Origin: Tomocerus qinae
Lineage: Eukaryota; Arthropoda; Collembola; Entomobryomorpha; Tomoceridae
Direction: 5' to 3'
Length of the DNA: 64,000 nucleotides
Assembly: GCA_020055645.1 (NCBI GenBank)
Contig: CM034550.1
Location: forward strand, 18,737,001-18,801,000
Below, piece after piece: positions 40,164-54,000 of the stretch. The position numbers and the translations under genes are program-made. Each line of letters begins with the position of its first letter. Position 1 is the stretch's first letter. The notes beneath the pieces are model-generated. The model ran no database searches and had not been told where the DNA came from. It worked only from the letters and a program-made list of their open reading frames with translations.

Positions 40164-40610
40164 TAGACAATTAGCTTTAAAATTGTGATTAACTTAACAT
40201 ACTATGCAATATGATATACCTTTTAGAGAACTCAATTTTTAAACTTTACACAGTTTAAGAGTCCCAACCAGTCAAGAAACCTAATCAAACATTTGTTCAA
40301 CTTGTATTATTTTATCCGGTTAGATCTGTGTTACATTATCGCTAAAAACGCAATATTCCGCTAACTACCGTACTAATTTTAGTAGTAAGATCGTTCATTA
40401 GAATTTAACTTATGAGGTGACTGATTGTCTATATTAATTAAGGGTTTGCGGCAACGTAAAGTAACTTATTACAGTTGCATCAATCTAACCTATTAACCCA
40501 TACGTATCAAAATACAATTATGAGTTGTGTCTTCATTTATGTGCCTAATTAATACTTTTTATTGTGTGTACATTTGTATTTATTATACTTACTTTATGTG
40601 TAGTAATAAA
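40164..40610 (+). other. LMBRD2: LMBRD2 3' UTR with poly(A) signal
   Basis: AATAAA at 40605-40610 is the first full signal I noticed after the TAG stop, giving a 3' UTR of about 450 nt. Confidence 0.5.
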
Positions 40611-43574
40611 AGGAAAAGTTATTTATTATTATTTAGCTACAAATGCCGACTATTTTATAGTTATGTTATATCTCGTTTTTGATAAGCGAAAATGATGCAT
40701 AATGTAGTCTAGCTATTCATTCCCCATTAGTTTGAGTAAGTATAAGAGTATAAAATCCCCACTGAGAGATTAGAGCTAATCGTCAGCAAATGTTGTTTAG
40801 AAGAGAAAAGAAACATCTAGTAGTTTCCACTATGGTGGTGCTCAATGGCGAGGAAAGTATGGGAAGACACCCTGTGTATTACGTAATAAGACAGGATTGG
40901 AGAATAATGGGATGATTTTTCGGGTATAAGTATAGGTATCACATCAGCGGCCTGGCATCACACTATCATTTGCTCGTGAGTCATTGAAACAGACTGTGTA
41001 GGTCGTCATAAGTCGCAGTAGAAGTCTCGGAGAGAACTAAATGGGATTAAAGAACTTGAAAAGTAATGTAACTCGGGACTCACAGAGGCATTTCCTATGA
41101 AGTCATTCGCAGTCAAGTTAAGGTTTCATTTCTCCCGAATGGCGAATGTCTCTGGCCTATGAAGCTTTATCTTTAGTGTAATTCTGTTGACATGACTTGC
41201 TGCTGTGGTGCTTTACTTTTACTTACAAAACTCAGCTAAGTCTCATACTCATAAGCACAGGAAAGGATATTTTTGTAACATGTTTTTTCCTTAGTGGATT
41301 GGATACTTCCTACGGTATTCTCTACAACAGTCGCTACTAACTATACGGCCAGATTCTCCTCTCTCTCTCTTGTAAACGACTTTAGATGTATATACTACTA
41401 CTTATTATACTCTTGTTCTAGTTCCGTTCACTTCAGCCTGGAGATTAAAATAGTTTGGAATTGGGCCAAAAAGTGTATTGATTGCAGACAGTTATGTACA
41501 GCTCTGTATTTTACTTTTGCTTACCATGCTCGTGTATACTTATATCTCTATACTTTTTATTATAATCTCTTATACATATCAATTTTAGAGTATAATATAC
41601 TATATAGTCAAGTTAAAGTAGCATGACTTGACTCCTTTTGGCTTCACTCACTTTACTTGGCCAAAATTTTTTGCTACATTTTCATTCCGGGCTTTACTCT
41701 TCTACATAGTGCATAGCTAGAAAATAACCCAAGTAAGACATGAGGATAACATGCATTCAACTTGAAATGTCTGAGTAGAAACAGGGAAAAGATAAGGTGC
41801 TTCTATTTTCTCTTTCATCACTATTAAATATTAGGATAGCGCCAGGGCCAGCAGTCGACTGAGAATGTAAATATGAATTTTTTATCCACTACACTCTGCC
41901 TGTTATTAAAGCATTCAATGACTTCCCTTTGATGAGAGAGAATCACATCACATTTCTAAATTAACAACTTATTTGCTGTACTTGGCACATTATGACATTA
42001 CTCTATCTACCTTACTATAGTACATTTAAACCGCTCTATATACATTACATGCGGCATAGTCAGCAGCATTAATGCAGACAGCAGGTTTTGTACTTAGTTT
42101 GCCCTGTCAAAGATTTAGGTATCAGTATCATGTAACAAAATTAGATTAGTGTCAATAATTCCCAAGAATTTCTTCGTTCTATGCAGTATGTATGTCAAAA
42201 CTAAGTAAGCATACTACAAACAGAACATCACAGACTCTTTTTTTGGTTTATGATGATTTTTATAAGAATGCCGTTTGTTTCCGGGAATTCTATTTTCATT
42301 TGGATCATGCATACTAGCTGGCCGTGGGTTACACTCTGTTTACACAAGGACAAGTTAAGACACACTTTCGCTTCTTAGAAAACGCTAGTTGAGTTTCTGA
42401 CGAAAACTTGCATTAGTACCTTACGTCTTAAAGTTTACATTAATACTTCGCTGACAATCTATTTTTAATATCAAACAAGGAACTTTTTAAGAGAGAGAAG
42501 TCATAAAGTAACCAGCAACTGTGCTTTTGCATGTGTTATTAATCATCGTAATGAATTAGGTATAATGTACCTCTGCGTATATACTTGTGTATAGCCGTGT
42601 GTGTATAGATAGGTAAGTGGTGAGTAGTATTTGAGTGGTGTAAATGTACAAAAGGTTCGCGTGTATTTATTTGCATACTTTCTCACAGCACTTATCAAAA
42701 GCAGTTCCTACAGTAATTAATTATCCTTAAAATTGCTTTCGAACGAACGTGGTCAGCTTTTACATTCTAAAGAGATGTGATGGTCTAAGCGGTACCTATT
42801 ATGTACATAATGTTAGCATAGGTAAACATAAATCTTCACATTAGCTATACAAAAAGCAATCGAGTCTGTATGCATAGTATCTGCAAGTGTCTGCAGTCTA
42901 CTTTTCTAAGTACAGTTACAAATTTCAAGTCTTATCTCAATTTATTTCCTAAGTTGTAGCAATAATAAATAGAATTACTCAGCCAAAATGGCCTATAGTA
43001 CAAAGGTAAAGTTGCTACAGTTGATGTTTTCCATACTAAATGTGTTCATCGAGTATTTAATGCACTTTTCTACAGTACAATATTGTACAGTTCATCTCAG
43101 CCAGTTCTTTTCCAATGATATTCCCTTCCTTCCCTTATTCTCAACTGAACTGTACTGTTTTGTCCTGATAGGTAATCAAAATGGTCTGAAGAGTGAAAGT
43201 AGAAAAGCACTGTTATATTACGTTAGATTAACTAACTACGTAGTCTAACTGCATATACAAGTATGAATATCACTCTAAATATAATATGTTAGGTACAGGT
43301 ATAGTAATATTAGTAAAGGTGCAATGCAGTCAAGAAAAGTACCACATCAAACCAGGGAATTAAGAAGTATATATTTACTATATTAAAAGAAGCCTATAGT
43401 ATATAAGTATATAGTACACACCAGGAGACTAGTACTGCACTAATGCCACAGATGAGATAGAGATTAGAGACCAACGAACTCTGGTCCGGTTGGTGTGTTC
43501 CTTCTGTTACTGTCTGTTCTGTTGGTATTTGCTGTTGTTGTTCACTTGCAATTAAGTAGATACATTTGCAGCAT

Positions 43575-43588
43575 CACACACACACACA
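43575..43588. repeat. (CA)7 microsatellite
   Basis: Seven uninterrupted CA units. Confidence 0.8.
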
Positions 43589-45954
43589 AGTGCCTTCACT
43601 CGCACAAACTTCTTATTCAAAGTCCTCATGTAATGTACTGCTTCATTTATACTCCATGTAATCTAAGGCATGGGAATGTAAACTAAAGTAACGATAAATA
43701 AAGTACATATGATGCATGTATGGATTGTTCCTACTACAAACTCGTAGATTGATTATAGTAGAACACACTGATGGAAAGATAGAACCACATGCTACCTATA
43801 TAGCCATAGAATAGTTGTAGTACTACAGGTAAAGTAGAAATAAACAATCATGTCTATACTACACTTAACTGTCATGTCATGCCCGGATAAAGCCTATCTT
43901 AAATACTACGACAGAACTACTACTACTATAACAGGTAAAATATTGTAGTAAACAGAGTCTGAGAATTCATAGCAAGTGTATACATCAACAATTTTTTCTT
44001 TTTGCTCATTTTTACAACAGTTATTTCCTATCTTTGTAACTATCTTCTTGTGATACATAGATGGATAAGTGATGTGAGGAGGGATGTGATGTGATGCAGT
44101 AACTCCACTACGGCAAATGGATTAAGTATGATATACAACTTAATATATGATATTGTTCCTCTATTAGTAATTCCTGTCCTGACTTGTGGTATCTTGTGGT
44201 ACAACTCGTTTCTCGCTATTATTACTTATTGCCATTAAATTCCCTATTATTATGTACCTAGGGCTAATAAAATTACCTTAGATTGGAACAAGTGCACAGA
44301 AAACCGCACCAAACCACAGATTACATACTCAGATAATTTACAGAACTCAGCGTTCAGACGAGGATAATACCTACTTACTTGTACTTACGGTAGTTCAGCT
44401 CCGATTGTAATGGAATGTGCACAAAATTATCTCTCTGCAGTAGTAGACTCCTACTAGTTCCTATCTACTATTACATATTACACCTAAACTTTATATTATA
44501 TATAATACTAAACTTATTAGCATCACAGGAAGAGAGAGAGAGAAAAGTAAAATACTTTTTTGGTTTTGGCTACTTATGATTTGAACTCATCTCCAATTAT
44601 TACGCATGCAATGTCAATGAGAGTATCGTTTGTGTGAAACTTAATATCAGCATGCACTGCTTAAATGTACATGTAGAATGTAAACAACTAGGTATGTAGC
44701 CCTAATATGTACTATCACCTCCATCGTATAATAAATACCATGTGCACAATCCTTTTCCTTTGCTCCTATTATTAAGAGGTTTGTTATTATTGCTACATGT
44801 CACATGTGAGATTCAGACTGTGCTATGCTATACTTAATAGTAATGAGATGCAATACTTAGGTATGTGTGTATAGTATGCAGGAAGCGTATAAGAGCTAAA
44901 GGCTACTACTTTCAACTTGTGAGAGTGTAAGTAGTATTGACGACGATGGTGCATTGCTTCTCATTGCAAGCCCCATTCCATAGTTCAATGTTTCACATCA
45001 GTTCAACTTGAGCAGAGAATTTTTTGATCTTGCACTTGCACTCTTATATACTTTAAATGTGAATGTGACTTCCCTTGGCTCACGGACAGAGCGACCGTTG
45101 CGTTGCGTTTCACGCTTTCAGACTAATACTACTAAGTGTTGTTAATTTTAGTATCTCTCTACTTCAATGCTTAGTTACTATCTCTGATGAACTCTGGTGG
45201 CATTTTATTTATAGATACTCTAACAATAAGAAGAAAGGATTTATTTATATTGGATCACTATCCTAACCATTATAAATTCTACTAGACTTACTTCATGAAT
45301 CAACTCTTATGTGTGTGACTTTGTTAATAGCTATAGTCACTTTGTACAAGCCACTTTTATCGTTGTACTCATTATGTGTAGCTAATAATAACAGTTTACA
45401 CAAAATAGAAACATTTCGAGTTTGTTAGCTTTTCTGTACTATGTACCTAGAGAATACTACATTTTTACCTATTTTTTCTTTTAAAAATACTTAGCCTTTG
45501 CGACAAGACAAATGAAATCGAATTCAGGGCTATACATAGCTAGCCAAGTGTAAGTACAACAAATGTAAATGGCTTACATCGACTAGAAACGAATCAGAAA
45601 ATCTAGCAGTATGTTTAATTAGATAGCGGTATGTCTTATTTGTAATAGCGCATATTGCTTTGAAATTGTTGTAAAGCAACCTACGACCTACGTCAGTACA
45701 CATATTATAACATTCACATTTCGCATACCGATAAGCCATGCATTCTACTACCACTCCTGCGATTATCATTTTCTATGGAAGGACTATTTGAACGTAGTAT
45801 AATAGTAGCTCTGCAATTATCGTTAGAGTATAATATATGAAGAAGAGTTTTTATTGATGAATCAAAAAGAATTCCCTCTGATTAACAGAGAGAAGCGACT
45901 TTATCTAAGTAGAATGAAAGATGAAATGGTTTGCCTTGTGGCTTTTTTATTCTT

Positions 45955-45982
45955 CACACACACACACACACATACATACATT
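45955..45982. repeat. (CA)n/(CATA)n compound microsatellite
   Basis: Nine CA units followed directly by CATA units in intergenic DNA. Confidence 0.8.
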
Positions 45983-47639
45983 AGTGATGCTGCCTACATA
46001 ACGAGGGATGCTAATGTAACTATCTGTTCCTGTCTTTTTGTTGTAAATAGATAGGCATTTATAAAATTCACATCCGTAAAAAAGTGAGGCTACCTATTTA
46101 CTATGTATACGGTAGTGGCATAGCTATTAGTATGAGGTTACTACAAGTACCTGTTTAAGTGGAATAGTTAAAATAAGCTTTCCGCCTAGGTTTAATGTAG
46201 TCTGTGGATTTAAAGTTTCTTTAGGTACTTATGCAAATAATTAATGTTGATAAACAGGTAATGCATGATTATGTTTTATAATGGACATTTGCGGACGAGA
46301 GAGAGAAGACTGGACGTGGACAAAGATAATCTGAAATATAATATAGTAGTGTGGAATAGTGAAACCTGTTCCTGTCTAACTTCATCTTCAGGTTAGATAA
46401 GTTTCATTGGATACGTTATGTTACTAGGACTGGACTCTAAAAAAATATCCTTAAGTTCACTTGACTTGACTTTGACTACGGGCTTATCTTCATTGTTCGT
46501 ACACGTAACTCCCGTTTTTTCTACGCTCTGCTTGCTTACAAATCTGTTGGAATGCATTCGTTTCCCCTTTTCCACCCGTCATCCTATTCTCTATATGACT
46601 ATGACCCATCGTCCGTTCCGTCTAGCACACCAACTAATGCCTTTACTCGAAACTCAGTAGTAAGTAACTACTACTGCTACAATTCTGCAGATACGAGTAC
46701 ATGCACGTAAATACGTATGAAACTAAAGTAAAGTATATACAGAGAGAGATACAACATTGCACTATCTGCATTTGAACGAGGAGCGGATGGAAGTTGGTTC
46801 TTGTCGTATATATTTCTCTTTAACTCACGTACAGACAGTACTACACACTCGAGGAGGAAATAATATCAACAGAAAGACTACCTTTACAGTATATTCAGTA
46901 GTAACAGTAACACGAAGGAATTGTGAGATGCAGAGAGAGATGTGCTCGTACATAATATAATACATGACTCTCTCTCTATAGTGTGTACACTGAATTGTAC
47001 TAGAACAGACAGACATAGAGAACACAGAGTAGTGAGACTTTTTTACATCCCCGATTACCCAACCCAACACCCAGCACTGAATACTATACGAAGAAGAAAG
47101 GATTCCACAGGGCTATCAGTATACTAAGGTATGGCATAGGTAGAGCAGAGCCAGAAGAGTCACTTTTTACTCAGCAATAAGAGCTCCAGCACTGACATAG
47201 CTCAACCAAAGTCTTTACCAGTGAGAATCACAAGAATCTGCATAGAATCAGAAACAAAGAATATATTTTAGTTCATTCACTCGTTTGCTCATTCGTTCAT
47301 TCACTTACTATACATACAGGAATAATCGGTTGCTACACACACTCTATACTGTCGCTATCTCTTCCTTCCGTCTCCAACAAAAATTCAGGAGCAATAGCAA
47401 ACTCATGTTATTGTGAGAAACTCTCCGAACCGAATGGTAAATACACAACGTTTTTAACTTTTAACGTAGCGGAGGAGATATCATTTCCATACAACTCCAA
47501 ACATCTCTCTGCCTCTGCGACTCTTAATTCTTAGTCAGAGTCCTACGTGGATGGAATTCAAGTGCAACCTTTTTCCAAACTTCTAACCAGCGCTAAATAA
47601 GTGAGACTGTTCAACTGTTCTGTTCTGTTTCGTGCTCTT

Positions 47640-47696
47640 GCTGTGTACTTATTTCCCTTGTATAATTGGAATTCGCGTCCACTTGATTATCTTAAG
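47640..47696 (+). other. Candidate non-coding first exon of the LIM-domain gene
   Basis: A very good donor (CTTAAG|GTGAGT) ends this segment at 47696. It could splice to the acceptor at 50902, 135 bases upstream of the ATG of the LIM gene. The left boundary is arbitrary and there is no transcript evidence. Confidence 0.25.
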
Positions 47697-50600
47697 GTGA
47701 GTTCTCGCTTCATTTACATTTATTAACACTCATTTACAACATCGTCTCAACTATCTCTGTATTTATGTATCACATTATTCAGAAAATCCAACTATTCCCA
47801 TTCATACTCACAAATATGGGCTACTAGAGCCGGTTAGGTAATTAGCAAAGGTCATTTTTCCTAGATTACCTAATTTTGCAAGAGTATGGTTGAAACTTTA
47901 GTGTGCATACCTTGCACATATCTAAATACGATCTGCCAATACAAAATAATAATTCCGCAATTGAGTTGAATTTTATGACATTCTGGCCCATTAAATATTA
48001 TTTTATTACTCGATTCACAGTGCTGCAGATTCCAATGCAAACATTTGGTACAATAAAATGAAATTACAGTGATTACTCTATTAAGTAGACAATTAGAAAA
48101 GAGCAATTAAACTTCAATTAACTAGGAAATATTTATTTTAATGTACATTGAGGTGGGTTCAGAAAAAGCTGAGCCAATGTAATTGGATCGAGGATAATGT
48201 AGGAAAAGGGATTCAGAGCTGTCATGAACTGCATATGGTATTCGAGTGCACGTAGAGCCTACAGGTAGAGTATAGATCTCTATTCATGTGTAATTCAGCT
48301 ATAGATAGAGAGCAGGTGTGTTTTACTATGTGATAGAATGGAAGGTATTGTCTTGAAGGTTTTTGGATCGGTTTACTTTACTTTTTACCTTTATAACTTA
48401 TCTCACATTTCTTTTGTTAGATCATGAGATGCACTATGAGAAGTGGGATATCTATGCGTGCTTTCTCGTTAGTGCATTTCATTATTGAAGGTGGCTCCAT
48501 TTCGAGTCCTTTACAATGAGTAAAATAATACTGCCCCTGCATATCTGACAGACTAACTAAGTATGCACAGCCAACAATGGTAAATTGCTATATTAGCAGG
48601 TTAAGGTATTGGGTGCTCGTCGTGGAATGTATTATTTGTTGTACATTTAGTACTAATACTACAAAGTACTCGAATACAACTCTACTGTACTTATTGTATT
48701 CCATATTTTTATAATGTGCATTCTATTCTGGTCTAGACGAGATTAATAGTTTGCATAGCACAATAAACAACCGTTTAGCTTTGTACTGTGTACGTGCAAA
48801 TGTACACTTAGTAGATACTACTACGATGAAATAAAATTCATTGTACGTTATTGCATTAACCAATAGAAGAGCTATAAATACTTTACACAGTTAAATGGAA
48901 CAAGTGACATTTACATCATTTGCTCTGTAAGGAATGAATAAATCCTTTTCTGGCATCTTAGAATTAGTTTAGTTAAGTAGGTAGGCTCTTTGTAAGCGAA
49001 TTAAATGCATAACCTAAATTCGACTCTTTTTTCAATATATTATTATGTCTTTGCATTCTTATGCATTCTACTTTCTTAACTTTGACATAAACTATCCCTA
49101 TGTAGATTCAGGTCCATATATTAAACATTGGTGCCTATAAATACTTGCAATATTATCCTTGGTACCTAATACTATTCAAATGTAAAAGTTAGAGATTGTA
49201 ACAGATCTTACGCATACATTTAGATACAGTAACCAGATTTACATAACTATGTTAAATTCATAAAGAATAATGAGTGTGAGTGGAGGAGAAACTGTGTTAG
49301 TCATTCCATTCCCAGCAGTGATTCACTTTTACATGGAAAATCCGGTGTTTACGCTGGAGTAGACTCAAGACTGGAATGAGTGGAAGAGAGATGAAAAGCA
49401 GACAAGAAAGAGCATAATAGAGAACTTGTTACTGGTTGTATATGGAATGGTAGGAGCTAGTTTAGCTAAAGAATGCAATTTTTATGTATCTGATTGCTAG
49501 TGAATGAGAGGAGTGCTCTAAATAATAAAGTACAGTACAGGAGATTAGATGCTGGGATACTGAATTACTGCACCTGCTGCGAACTGGTTCATCTCATTTT
49601 CAGATCTCATGCACTGCATGCTATATTATTATTACAGAAAATATTCTTAGCATAAAAGTGCAATGATAATGATAGGAGAAGATTAGTTCTGTTTCTAGAA
49701 CACTAACAACTAATCTCATGGATAATAAATACTTTAGTGCTAACTGCTAAGTAGTAAGTAACAATATGGCTAAGATTGCATTTTCACACTATAATATTTT
49801 TGACTGTGTATCATAAACCAACTATTAAGAGAGAATCCTATATAATCTTCTACTTATCAACTGCCTACATGACAAAAATGGGTTTAATTGAACGTAGAAA
49901 AAGTGGACATTGCACTATTTACTCTTTTCTACGGTGTAATCAGTAAGATTTTAATGTACAAACAGAAAAAGTAGCACATAGTAGTAGCAAATACGTAAAA
50001 ACATCTTTTGTGGCAAATTGGAATCGTGAATTCAAGTTTTCACCGGAATCACCAATATATATTGCATATTTATCATTGTTGGTTTCTAGTGCGGTCACTT
50101 ATGAGGTTGTGTTAGGGTTAACTTACACTTGTTCTTTATTAAATGACATGTATCAACTATTATTCTTGTGAATTGCTTTTAATGTGAGTTTAACTCGTGA
50201 TTAAAATGTACTTAATGAATGGTTTCCTTACACGAGCGCATAGTTATTACGACTTGTGAGTCTGGCTCCTGGTAGTACAGAGATTTTCTATCAATTTATC
50301 CCATAGAGCATTGTACGATTTATATACTATCATTTAATTGGAATAGGAAAAGAAAGGCGAAAAGAAATATCATTATTACACCGATACACTGATATTACCT
50401 ACAGATCGTAGTTAGTTAGAGATACAATCTTGTTTTCATTCATTCAATCAACACATTCTATCCGTCTTGCTATATAAACTTACCGAGAGCGGATATAGGT
50501 CTATAAATATATTTATTATTATGTATGAAATGACCCTGCTAAGGTTGATATCGAAATTTTCTTTGGAGATAAAGTATTTTCTAATGACATGATAGGAACA

Positions 50601-50902
50601 ACAATAGAGCAAAGAATTTATTGCCTTGTCTCAATAATAATGCTAAGATTGAAATAATGATACCCTTTATAGGAAACTGATTTCGTCAGTTAAACCACAT
50701 AGGTACATGACTTTAGTATTCTTTAGGGATACATTCACAATCTGTAGTATAGGTACACATAAATTATAATTAGATTGCTACATGAGTAGGATGTGTGTAA
50801 ATTTAGGTGTGTAGTGGGAAAAATTAGTGGGAAGGAGTTTCTGAATGTCACTTTTATATTAGAAACTAAATTAATAGTCCCCATGGTCTGTTTATTTTAC
50901 AG

Positions 50903-51037
50903 TGAGGTCCGATTCATCTGAATCAGAGGGACGAAACATAAGCTCCACGGATTTTGAACTCCGTGAACTATATAGTTGGATTGAGATACATAAATATACA
51001 ATCAGAGCCAAGAATACAAACTTAGAAATCATCCACT
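50903..51037 (+). other. 5' UTR of the LIM-domain gene
   Basis: The acceptor TTTATTTTACAG ends at 50902. The reading frame of the ATG at 51038 is closed by a TAG a few codons upstream, so this stretch is untranslated. Confidence 0.5.
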
Positions 51038-54000
51038 ATGTCATCCACCGAGTCAAAAATATTTAGTTCAGCCACGTCGACGATTACATCCTCCTCCGTA
51101 AGAAAATCGGAAATGAGTCGTATTTCTAGTAATATTAATGGTAACACTAACGATTTCTCACCGAGTGTTGATTTGCTAAGTGTGGGTGATGATGATGATG
51201 ATGTTGATCTTGAATGCATGTCAGTCAACCATACTAACAATGAAGGCAATGAAAATGGCACAAATGATGCCAATGCTAAAGGAAACATTTTCACGAAACT
51301 TATCGAGCGTGAGAAATTATTGTATGAAGACTTACTTGAAGAAGATGCTGATTTGGAATCACAAGGAGATGATTTAGATGTTGAGCTGATGGGCGTTTGT
51401 AATGCTAGTGATAACACTTTAGTTTCTGGAATGGAAGGAGAGATTTCTCCAGGCGAAAATTCCATTTCCCCACAACCACAACCTGATTTACTCATCCATT
51501 TGAGTGCGGATGACGATTTTGAGCCCGATAGTGATGATATTGACGCTCATCAGCCAGAAATTACTTACGGAGCTATACAGGAATCTTTTACGGAATATTA
51601 CCAAGAACAAGTTCGTTCTTACAATGGAAATGGGCATATAGATTTGCATGAAGATGAAGTAAATGTAATCAAACTTAACTTTAATCATTAGCTCTGCTTG
51701 GTTTGCTAACAGAGTTTTCTTTTTGTGCTTTATGGCTTAATTTCTGCGTGCGCCTTTTAATCAGTAACGATTTGCGAGGCATTTTCAAATTTCTCTAATC
51801 AGTTTTTATTTGTTCTTTTGCCTACCGTACTCAACTATTGTAGGCAAGTGTCAAGGAGGAAAAACGGAAACTCAAGTCGAAGAAAATTGTCACGAAAGCT
51901 GAAGAGAGTGTTGAATCTATTTCAAAAAGCTCCAAGAGTAAGGTGTCTTCTGAAGAAATCATGCACAGTTCCTTTGATTCAAGCTCGAGTCAACAGGAAA
52001 TTATGAGCAATCGGTCATCCGTTGGATCTGTCTCTGTTTCAAGCACTACAACCAAAATGATGAAGAAAATGTCATCGACTGAATCATCTGAGAACGTTTC
52101 AATTCAAATGGCTGTGCAAGAGGAAAGAATCGAAGATGTGCAGAATGGAGAAGAAAATCATAATGATATGGCTGTCAATGAGAAGCAGAGTAATGGCATG
52201 AAAAAAAAGAAATCGCTGAAAAAGAAAAATGAACACATCTCTGTCGTAAGTTATACCTCCGTTATTTCTTCTTCTTTTCAGAATCATATCCATATCCAAA
52301 GAGTGAAAGATTTTTTATTTGTATAAATAGTAAAAAATGTAGCTTTCGGCAATACCTAGCAAATGTTTTGATTAACGCTTGCATAACAAAGAGTGTTATT
52401 TGAGAGAATTATATTACTTCAGAGAGATCATAGAAACTTAGATGTACAATACAAACTTGATGAAAGTATATTTTTTAGATTTAAGCATGGTTTTCGATTT
52501 TGTTTGCACACCTTTTGTTAGTAAATATTAGTTAAGAGTAGCACAATTTGTAAAAAAGATGAAGAGATCATTTTTCTGCCGCTTGATTATGTACATAAAA
52601 TATTTGTGTTTAGCTGTTTTTTTTACTTTTAAGTAAAGATAATACGTATTGCATTAGTAAATTGTATCGAAATGATTTGAAACTAACAAAAAATCGTGGT
52701 TACTAATCGTTTTTAGAAACAAAATGACGAAATTGATAATGTGGACATGAAGCAAAACTATGAAAGAAACAGAGTAACCAATAACAAAGGATATGGGATC
52801 AGTAGAGATTATGACGATGTAGTTTCCTCAGCTTACAGCTCCCTTCCGAATACATACCTTTCATCTGTGTCGACATCCAACAATGTCTCAATTTCGAAAC
52901 TGGTATCTAATAATATATTCAACAGATTAATTGCACACAATACAGATAATTGCATAGCATGAAAAAATGTTCTCGTAGTACACACAGTTGTTGGTAATTG
53001 CAAATACACAGCCTTGGTACAAATACATAAGATAAGTAGTGCTTGTATTTAATTAAACTGTCTAATCAACTATTCACGATTGTACATATAATGATTTTAC
53101 ACACAAGCATGATGTTTCATTAACTCGGCTAGCTTTGTATGCTGTATTGGGTGTTTTAATTTAAATTAAGAGTGTTAGTTCTAATACTAAAATTAGTGAT
53201 TGTGTTTGTTTACATGTAGAAATCAATGTATAACAATGCAGCAAACGAGCACTCGAGTATCAAAAGGAAAATTGCTGCATCTAATTCAACTTCTTCGGCC
53301 CCATATAACGATTCACGTGTTTTTGCAAAAGTTTCTGTTGCACATTTGGTGATTGTTTTACCTATTCCTACTAAACACATCTTAATTTACATTGCTAATG
53401 AACCAAGATGATACACGAACTAACGTATTGTAATGCATGTGTTTTCTTATTTGCTCCATCGTCATTTACAGAGACGAAGTTTTGGTGATCTTACAAACAT
53501 AACTAACAATAACAACGAAGACGAACCACAGAAACTTCATTATGGTACTTCGGTGAGTGAACTTTTTCCCTGTATTCCTAGAACTAATTCCGACACTTAA
53601 AAGATTAGACTAAGTGATAAAATTAAGACTGCTAAATGTAATTAAGCCACAAATTTACATACTATTCCTACCTAGTTGTGGACTTTTGTCAAATTGCAAC
53701 TACTTAATAGACCAATAGCAGTAAGCTGACAAATTAGAATTTGCGTAATATTTGATGTAGTCAAGCAGGCGTTACTACAGATGTATACTTAGGAAGGAGT
53801 GGGAGTAGTATATGTAAACTTTACTGTTTAACCTTTATTCATTCCTAAGTAGATATTCTATCGCTTCTTGATGTACGAACATACGTAATAATGAACGTTA
53901 GCAAGATGAACGTAGATTTTGGCTAATGCTATAATTAACCTGCATGTTTATATAATGACTGACAGTTGCAAAAGACATCGACTGCTACTAATGGACTTGG

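Larger units (their letters stand above)
40611..50902. other. Gene-poor 10.3 kb intergenic region
   Basis: I see no exon, RNA gene or mobile-element ORF. The DNA is AT-rich, with frequent TAGTA/TACTA-type words and two CA microsatellites. ORFs are short and unlike any family I know (for example 41294-41626 and 43495-43686 plus). A promoter and non-coding first exon of the downstream LIM gene probably lie here. Confidence 0.5.

Noticed and set aside
41294-41626. 110-codon plus ORF in the gene desert
   Set aside because: Y/L-rich low-complexity translation of AT-rich DNA, no recognisable motif, no splice context.
44560-44640. tRNA-like T-arm (GAGTTCAAATC on the minus strand)
   Set aside because: The flanking bases do not form a T-stem and no acceptor or anticodon stem could be drawn.
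51022-51495. 157-codon minus-strand ORF
   Set aside because: Antisense shadow of the first coding exon of the LIM gene, rich in Ser/Leu as expected from complementary Asp/Glu/Ser codons.
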